Source of the DNA: Aquatica leii
Lineage: Eukaryota; Arthropoda; Insecta; Coleoptera; Lampyridae
DNA length: 64,000 nucleotides
Reading direction: 5' to 3'
Assembly (NCBI GenBank): GCA_035610365.1
Contig: CM069432.1
Span: forward strand, 187,783,027-187,847,026
Of this stretch, positions 62,201 through 64,000 are shown piece by piece. Each line of letters starts with the position of its first letter. Within the stretch, counting starts at the first letter, position 1. Both the position numbers and the translations under genes were made by a program. The notes under the pieces were generated by a model. That model did not search any database and had not been told where the DNA came from. It was given only the letters and a program-made list of their open reading frames with translations.

Positions 62201-62914
62201 GGTTCCGCATTGACAGGTTTCACTGTATTTACTAACAATCACGATCAAATATGTTTCACGTTTTTTTGGTATCATTATAAGGGGCGTTTTGTATGTACCG
62301 TTAACTTTCTTTTAAATCTTAATAAACAGAAATATTTTTGTAATTTAGTCAGCAATTGGTAGAATTCACTTTATAACAATAAATTATGTTTTAAAAACAT
62401 CCTATAAAATGTCTTGATTAGAATTACAATCCATCAATTAGAATTTCATACGTGACACAGTAGTCTGTTAAAACTGAACTAGGGAATGGTGTAGTTTACG
62501 TTTAGTTCGTTAGTAAATAGTATAGCTAAGAGAATCTCTTGATCGCAGTTATTCAACTGCATATTAACAAACATAACCTGTACCTCGCGATTTGGTTTAA
62601 ATTCTGCAAAATGTTTTCAATTCTTTTTCTTGTACATCACATTATATTTTTAGAGCAACTGATTAAATTTAAATTTTCTTTTATCTTCCAGTTTTAAAAA
62701 TCGTACTGAAAGAAGAGGATCAAACTCAAAACCGGGAAGTTTCAAAATAAAATATGAAGGTATCTCGAGATCCAGTAGTTTTAAAGGTAAGAACGAGCTG
62801 TGTTCATGTCCTAGTCCAGGTTCGGTGGAAGAGAAACTCGAGGATGCTGTCAAAATATCTTCGGGCCATTCGGAAACTATATGTGTTACGCTGACTTATA
62901 AACCACGAATTTAG
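29058..62914 (+). CDS. RhoGAP-domain protein gene, ten coding exons
   Basis: Coding exons: 29058-29244, 29297-29568, 29622-29823, 37307-37526, 37617-37694, 37899-38059, 38113-38241, 38288-38453, 38507-38648 and 62692-62914. All junctions are GT-AG and every phase matches, giving about 585 residues from the first in-frame ATG (29080). Residues about 38-225 form a RhoGAP domain: [12 protein letters not shown], the arginine-finger region VFRAPG (Arg about 73), [13 protein letters not shown], and [10 protein letters not shown]...LGVSVAPS. Such domains stimulate GTP hydrolysis by Rho-family GTPases. The ARHGAP20/TAGAP type seems closest by eye, unproven. The C-terminal half is low-complexity Ser/Arg-rich with a CTSCGG motif, NSRDKRH and basic repeats. 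An AG acceptor at 29056-29057 suggests earlier exons exist. One intron is 7.5 kb and the last 24 kb, both full of repeats. Confidence 0.88.
29297..29568 (+). CDS. RhoGAP gene exon with arginine finger
   Basis: Follows a 52-bp intron. Encodes the VFRAPGHQG arginine-finger loop, a helical stretch with THFLQTG, and [16 protein letters not shown], the most conserved RhoGAP surface helix. It ends in phase 2 at AG|GTATTA. Confidence 0.9.
29622..29823 (+). CDS. RhoGAP gene exon, end of the GAP core
   Basis: Follows a 53-bp intron. Encodes [18 protein letters not shown], then [20 protein letters not shown] and a short loop to VIRFK. The [13 protein letters not shown] segment corresponds to the conserved L-x-x-x-x-x-PS/N motif of RhoGAP domains. 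The donor AAG|GTAAAT opens a 7483-bp intron. Confidence 0.9.
29824..30880. other. Intron sequence, nothing recognised
   Basis: AT-rich intron DNA with a short GT repeat near 30059-30070. No ORF with recognisable motifs. Confidence 0.5.
30881..31034. mobile_element. Short hairpin MITE, GGCGGGTTGCAC ends
   Basis: Arms of about 58 bp starting GGCGGGTTGCACAAAG are almost perfectly inverted around a short centre; total 154 bp. The terminus resembles TIRs of small insect and vertebrate DNA elements with GGTTGCAC motifs. The target duplication is not clear. Confidence 0.8.
31740..31935 (-). pseudogene. Tc1-like transposase N-terminal fragment
   Basis: On the minus strand one frame reads [20 protein letters not shown] shifted frame continues [14 protein letters not shown]. 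The order resembles the first helix-turn-helix of arthropod Tc1-like transposases (DVAR-VGLIQ-G-SQR, then a TYxxYxET segment). It is short, frameshifted and without catalytic residues. Confidence 0.5.
33625..34150 (-). pseudogene. Tc1/mariner-superfamily transposase C-terminal relic
   Basis: On the minus strand, frames near 34140-34010 encode [12 protein letters not shown], then [17 protein letters not shown], a catalytic Asp motif common in an arthropod transposase group. Further on, [18 protein letters not shown] and a Ser/Glu-rich end with [14 protein letters not shown] fit the C-terminal tail of the same group. Stops and frameshifts lie between the parts. No inverted ends were matched to it. 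Confidence 0.65.
34301..34778. mobile_element. MITE with CTACGTTTCCATG ends
   Basis: Inverted arms of about 45 bp begin CTACGTTTCCATG and contain AATTCGAATTGAAAACGGTA. TA flanks both ends. It is 478 bp and non-coding; the TA target suggests a Tc1/mariner-type helper. Confidence 0.85.
34779..37306. other. Intron sequence, nothing recognised
   Basis: Only short ORFs without motifs were seen, in AT-rich intron DNA before the exon at 37307. Confidence 0.5.
37307..37526 (+). CDS. RhoGAP gene exon after the 7.5-kb intron
   Basis: Starts GTG after TTAG and continues [20 protein letters not shown], the last helix of the GAP domain. It then runs into a linker with proline-rich PPPPPKGH and ends ALEHYLLG in phase 1. 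Confidence 0.88.
37617..37694 (+). CDS. RhoGAP gene short exon
   Basis: A 78-bp exon between TTACAG and GTAATA. Encodes [17 protein letters not shown] and then KYGLEG, probably an alpha helix. Phase 1 on both sides. Confidence 0.82.
37899..38059 (+). CDS. RhoGAP gene exon
   Basis: Runs from TCGTAG to AAG|GTTAAT. Encodes [16 protein letters not shown] followed by a Thr/Ser-rich piece and [19 protein letters not shown]. No known domain; likely a regulatory linker. Confidence 0.82.
38113..38241 (+). CDS. RhoGAP gene exon
   Basis: Runs from TTCTAG to CAG|GTGAAT. Encodes a Ser/Asn-rich start and [20 protein letters not shown]. It is separated from the next exon by a 46-bp intron, the shortest in the gene. 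Confidence 0.82.
38288..38453 (+). CDS. RhoGAP gene exon with CxxC motif
   Basis: Runs from TTTTAG to ATTG|GTATGT. Encodes [19 protein letters not shown], then [17 protein letters not shown]. The single CTSC pair is not followed by a second pair, so a zinc site is not established. Confidence 0.85.
38507..38648 (+). CDS. RhoGAP gene exon with tandem acceptor
   Basis: The acceptor is TAGTAG, so splicing at 38506 or 38509 both keep frame and differ by one Val codon. Encodes [20 protein letters not shown] and a run rich in Arg, Ser and His. Ser-Arg contexts such as RKPSVRR look like kinase sites. The donor AATAG|GTTAGT opens a 24043-bp intron. Confidence 0.82.
39254..39292 (+). repeat. Degenerate hammerhead-like motif
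   Basis: ATGATGA is followed by AGCCC, an 11-nt loop, GGGCT, then AAACG. The layout matches the core of a hammerhead ribozyme with changed C and G core bases. A better version of the same pattern is at 57482-57518. Confidence 0.4.
39358..41109. mobile_element. 1.75-kb fold-back element, CAGGGTGT ends
   Basis: Left arm about 39358-39985 and right arm about 40500-41109 are imperfect inverted copies over some 610-630 bp. They are flanked by TA on both sides. The end CAGGGTGTGTCACG is inverted with CAGAGTGATGATGG. Within each arm a CAGGGTGTTC-like block is repeated. The unpaired centre is about 515 bp, and its 66-codon ORF at 40162 has no motif. No transposase. Confidence 0.85.
41110..42523. other. 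Intron sequence, nothing recognised
   Basis: AT-rich intron DNA. The 88-codon ORF at 41257 has no recognisable domain and is probably chance. Confidence 0.5.
42524..42710. mobile_element. Hairpin MITE, CAAACTGTAGGTTG ends
   Basis: Arms of about 65 bp (CAAACTGTAGGTTGTGTTCC at the left) are inverted around an AT-rich loop; total 187 bp. No target duplication can be read with confidence. Confidence 0.8.
43242..43884. mobile_element. MITE with CAGTGTTCCCAGC ends
   Basis: Left end CAGTGTTCCCAGCGACC and the complement of the right end CAGGCTTCCCAGCAAG are inverted. Both subterminal regions repeat GTCAGGGAAA/CCGGGAAA motifs. TATAA lies directly outside both ends. CAGTG ends with subterminal repeat clusters fit hAT, but an 8-bp TSD is not seen, so a mutated TSD or another superfamily is possible. 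Confidence 0.7.
44163..44456. repeat. Perfect tandem duplication, 147-bp unit
   Basis: The unit starting GATGGTACTGTTGTACGACT occurs twice back to back (44163-44309 and 44310-44456) with no difference visible on reading. No ORF is involved. It suggests a recent local duplication or an assembly artefact. Confidence 0.9.
44766..44966 (-). repeat. Copia 3' LTR
   Basis: About 201 bp. It matches 53128-53330 closely with a few substitutions and a small indel near the CTCTACTACC block, indicating modest age. Confidence 0.92.
45023..45582 (-). pseudogene. Copia RNase H and pol C-terminus
   Basis: The minus strand encodes, from about 45580 downward, [12 protein letters not shown], then a stop in a GFVDAD context, [52 protein letters not shown] and [15 protein letters not shown]. 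These are the standard copia RNase H motifs. One in-frame stop follows the first catalytic-region Asp. The reading frame before this point continues at 50337, across the gypsy insertion. Confidence 0.9.
45587..45825 (+). repeat. Gypsy 5' LTR, 43 bp longer than its partner
   Basis: Nearly identical to 50141-50336 except for an extra 43-bp block around 45701-45743. The block starts and ends at ACA, so the shorter LTR probably lost it by microhomology deletion. Confidence 0.92.
45997..46850 (+). pseudogene. Gypsy gag
   Basis: Opens at the ATG at 45997 with a Ser/Thr-rich leader. It then has [20 protein letters not shown] and [16 protein letters not shown], a capsid pattern common in arthropod gypsy gag. 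Stops occur at 46384-46386 and near 46483. Past them the frame resumes with [11 protein letters not shown] and a basic [11 protein letters not shown] segment. It ends at a zinc-knuckle-like [14 protein letters not shown], in which the usual fourth ligand pattern is CxxHxxxG...C. Confidence 0.85.
46794..47195 (+). pseudogene. Gypsy aspartic protease
   Basis: Encodes [15 protein letters not shown], the active-site DTGA, then [18 protein letters not shown] and [16 protein letters not shown], the second conserved block of retropepsins. The frame overlaps the end of gag and stops at 47195, about 130 bp before the recognisable reverse transcriptase frame. One more frame break therefore separates the two domains. 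Confidence 0.88.
47327..48370 (+). pseudogene. Gypsy reverse transcriptase
   Basis: The open frame holds the full set of motifs: [77 protein letters not shown] and [11 protein letters not shown]. The thumb and connection parts ([13 protein letters not shown]) and the start of RNase H ([17 protein letters not shown]) follow. A TAG at 48368-48370 cuts the frame within RNase H. The catalytic YIDD is intact. Confidence 0.92.
48371..48860 (+). pseudogene. Gypsy RNase H and linker
   Basis: The frame continues past the TAG with [34 protein letters not shown] and [15 protein letters not shown], typical RNase H and tether motifs. Near 48800 the frame shifts into the integrase zinc-binding region. Confidence 0.88.
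48814..49964 (+). pseudogene. Gypsy integrase
   Basis: The zinc-binding start includes [20 protein letters not shown] and CIPCQRAKV. The core shows [12 protein letters not shown] (first Asp), TDRGRQFES (second Asp) and [16 protein letters not shown] (Glu), all present. A 16-bp tandem repeat (48991-49006 and 49007-49022) and another break near 49160 shift the frame. The C-terminus has [27 protein letters not shown] and an RSGRQL tail, then a stop at 49964. No macro domain or zinc finger follows, unlike the gypsy fragment at 15571-17152. Confidence 0.9.
50141..50336 (+). repeat. Gypsy 3' LTR
   Basis: 196 bp, directly after the polypurine tract. It lacks the 43-bp block present in the 5' LTR and is otherwise nearly identical to it, pointing to a relatively young insertion. 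Confidence 0.93.
50337..51625 (-). pseudogene. Copia integrase remnant and reverse transcriptase
   Basis: Read from 51625 downward: an integrase piece ([29 protein letters not shown]), then an internal deletion that joins the integrase core straight to a linker. The reverse transcriptase begins [20 protein letters not shown] and continues [32 protein letters not shown] and [10 protein letters not shown]. After a frame break near 50770 it carries [12 protein letters not shown] and YLGINVDQ. The frame ends at the gypsy insertion (50336) and resumes at 45582. The deletion removes the integrase Glu. Confidence 0.9.
51841..52470 (-). pseudogene. Copia zinc knuckle and protease region
   Basis: Upstream in the gene (about 52440-52360) is [14 protein letters not shown], a CCHC zinc knuckle. 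The protease core follows at about 52180, where the expected DSG active-site triad reads WLVNSGES, with Asn in place of Asp. The later motif [15 protein letters not shown] is the usual copia protease end. Stops near 52190 and 52465 interrupt the frame. Confidence 0.85.
52497..53024 (-). pseudogene. Copia gag N-terminal part
   Basis: 175 codons from an ATG at 53024 (or 53000). Motifs: [70 protein letters not shown] and [14 protein letters not shown], which follow the copia gag (UBN2-type) pattern. The frame breaks before the zinc knuckle. Confidence 0.9.
53128..53330 (-). repeat. Copia 5' LTR
   Basis: 203 bp, TG...CA, followed on the inside (minus strand) by the primer-binding site GGTTATGGGCCCAGA. 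Confidence 0.92.
53436..53520. repeat. Fragment of a CAGGGTGT-ended element
   Basis: TATACAGGGTGTCGCAAAAG followed by AT-rich DNA resembles the terminus of the fold-back element at 39358-41109. No opposite end was found, so this is a solo end. Confidence 0.4.
53780..54105. mobile_element. Right part of a Tigger-like element
   Basis: The sequence aligns with about 23260-23517 and 25161-25210 of the element at 18792-25210, including AAAGTGATAACATTA and the end AATAAGCGGCGTGCAATG followed by TA. It preserves the uninterrupted version of the site where CCCAATC copy 3 landed. Its left part was not identified. Confidence 0.7.
55622..56235. mobile_element. Left part of a Tigger-like element
   Basis: Begins CAGTGCACGCCGCTTAATAG after TA and aligns with the left part of the element at 18792-25210. 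The match continues to about 56225 (AAAGCTAT), then diverges into sequence with a transposase remnant. Confidence 0.7.
56267..56808 (+). pseudogene. Tigger/pogo transposase C-terminal remnant
   Basis: A frame from 56440 encodes [20 protein letters not shown] and [15 protein letters not shown]. This matches the pattern of the Tigger/jerky DDE_1 tail (a helix with LLDAI...W, then an NxFxKAxI segment). An upstream frame at 56267-56458 encodes a Leu/Ile-rich piece that may belong to the same protein. The catalytic triad is absent. The position just inside a Tigger-like end links transposase and ends. Confidence 0.6.
56819..58040. mobile_element. Inverted-repeat element with internal tandem repeats
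   Basis: The left start TTTTTTGATAAACTAAAAAA is inverted at 58021-58040. The left part contains about three degenerate units of 135-138 bp, starting near 56820, 56954 and 57091. Each holds TGTGCTGA...TGCCGCAAAAACAA. The right arm (57888-58040) carries inverted copies. No transposase. Confidence 0.7.
57482..57518 (-). ncRNA. Candidate hammerhead ribozyme core (Penelope-type)
   Basis: On the minus strand CTGATGA is followed by an extra A, a 6-bp stem GTGTTC/GAACAC around ATCCT, then GAAAC and GTCGC. CTGATGA and GAAA flanking a stem II are the conserved hammerhead core. One unpaired A and unclear stems I and III lower confidence. The surrounding sequence (TTGCGACGTTTCGTGTTC) resembles ends of Penelope-like elements. 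Confidence 0.45.
60581..62069. other. Intron sequence, nothing recognised
   Basis: AT-rich intron DNA. The ORF at 61624 (85 codons) shows no domain. A short imperfect inverted pair around GACGTCAAAATG/CAATTTTGACGTC lies at 61014-61067. Confidence 0.5.
62070..62225. mobile_element. Small Tigger-like MITE
   Basis: The right end, as complement, reads CAGTGAAACCTGTCAATGCGG and the left end CCGCAAAACCTGCTAAAACG, partly matching. TA lies at both flanks. The CAGTGAAACC terminus is typical of insect Tigger elements. 156 bp, about 460 bp before the last RhoGAP exon. Confidence 0.5.
62692..62914 (+). CDS. RhoGAP gene terminal exon
   Basis: Acceptor TTATCTTCCAG. Phase 2 matches the donor at 38648, completing a Ser codon. 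Encodes 73 more residues and a [21 protein letters not shown], a Ser-rich stretch [26 protein letters not shown], and a final [12 protein letters not shown]. The basic, Ser/Arg-rich character continues that of the previous exon. A possible weak poly(A) signal ATTAAA lies at 62965-62970. Confidence 0.8.
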
Positions 62915-64000
62915 ATATTTCAAATATTTAAAAAAGGAAACATAAAAAGACCAAAACAATGTTAATTAAAGAAGACTGCATTCCAAAAATTTTAAGCATT
63001 TATTGTTGTAGTTCTAAAATTATTCATTTTTGTATATATTTTTCTGCTATTTTAATATTTTATGAGATTTTATATTCGCCCAAAAGTATTTGATCGAGTC
63101 GCACACAGTATTTCTACATCACATGCATTTATCAAAATCATAGTGTAAGCCTTGAACTTTCTTTTCAATGGGCTGTGCGTAAGCAATTTATTCTGTATAA
63201 ACGCTAGTTCATGTATAGCCCTTGTTTAATTTACAGATTTAATACCACTCGTTTATACATATAAAAGATAGAATATATTAAGGAAATTTATATAATGTTA
63301 TATTATTTAACTTGAGGTTATCTACCATGATACAATTTAGTATTACAAATGTTATACCTCCTGTGTTCAAAATATTGAAAGTTGAGGGTGACCTGATAGT
63401 AATAGTTGGTTAAAAAAATAGATTCGTACCACGTTATATTGGCTGCTAAGGAAACAAATTAATTAACGTGGACTGATCTGATACTATACCACATAACACC
63501 AATAATTCAATTTAGCATTTTCTTATGCATTTTTCATATTTGATGCTTATTAAGGTAAGATATATTTACTTTTAAAGAAAGTTGTTTTTTTATTAATCGT
63601 CAGTTGAAAAGTCGCCGTTAAATTTTTATCCGTCCAAAATTGCGCTGCCTAATTTCAATATAATTTCTTTTGAAAAATTTATTTTCCTCGAGCAATTTGG
63701 AATCTCATTTAAAAAATCGACACGAATTTTTTTGCGACTTTTCAGTAGACGTTTGTATCTTTTATCAGTATTTTTAATATTATACAAAGATGTTGCCAAA
63801 TTATTAAAAAAGATAACAAATTTGTTAATGATCTCCATTGTATACATTGTGTTCAAGTACCAATTTTGAAAATGTATTATTTTTTCTCTAAACAATAATA
63901 ATTTTTTTCTAAAATTAAATTAATTGTTTTATTGCTTGTTTACACTATTATTCGATCTTTTCTTCTTAAATTTTATGGGGTGGTGTTTTTTAAAAATTAG
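62915..64000. other. 3' flank of the RhoGAP gene
   Basis: AT-rich DNA holding the gene's 3' UTR. The 89-codon minus-strand ORF at 63626-63895 has no recognised motif and is probably chance. Confidence 0.5.

Noticed and set aside
1-64000. Bacterial features (operons, CRISPR arrays, Shine-Dalgarno sites)
   Set aside because: Spliced genes and eukaryotic transposons show this is nuclear insect DNA.

Overview
The window is AT-rich eukaryotic DNA and is almost certainly from an insect genome. The evidence is short GT-AG introns (about 45-60 bp in the gene seen here) and an insect-type mix of mobile elements: hAT, pogo/Tigger, Tc1/mariner-like, Helitron, Penelope-like, Ty1/copia and Ty3/gypsy. The order of insect cannot be decided from this sequence. 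No rRNA, tRNA or CRISPR feature was recognised.

One host gene is present, on the + strand. Its coding sequence begins at or before about 29058 and ends at 62914. Ten coding exons join in frame into about 585 residues of a RhoGAP-domain protein. Nine exons lie between 29058 and 38648, split by a 7.5-kb intron. The last exon (62692-62914) lies beyond a 24-kb intron filled with transposons. The true 5' end may be further upstream and was not found.

1-9002 is a stack of at least seven nested DNA transposons, with insertion order readable from target-site duplications (TSDs). The oldest is a long-inverted-repeat element. It carries a CCCAATC-family element, a hAT element that landed on the end of that copy, and inside the hAT a pogo element with a long transposase ORF. 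A second hAT sits on the first hAT's end. A third hAT and a G-rich hAT MITE interrupt the outer left arm.

9004-13640 shows nothing recognisable. 13650-17152 holds Penelope-like debris, an inverted gypsy LTR, and the 3' end of a gypsy element: integrase tail, a TARG1-like macro domain, a CCCH zinc finger, a polypurine tract and an LTR. A hAT element abuts the LTR (17159-18255).

18792-25210 is a Tigger-like element split by two CCCAATC-family copies. The first copy encodes a DDD transposase with one small intron and was itself invaded by a Helitron carrying a hAT MITE.

The introns of the RhoGAP gene hold several MITEs, a transposase relic (33625-34150), a 1.75-kb near-palindrome (39358-41109), a copia element with a complete gypsy inserted in its pol region (44766-53330), and a 6.3-kb fold-back structure (54281-60580) with Tigger remnants inside.

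The observations most worth a second look are the macro domain plus CCCH finger in the gypsy tail, and two related hAT families whose palindromic subterminal repeats differ by symmetric, paired base changes.
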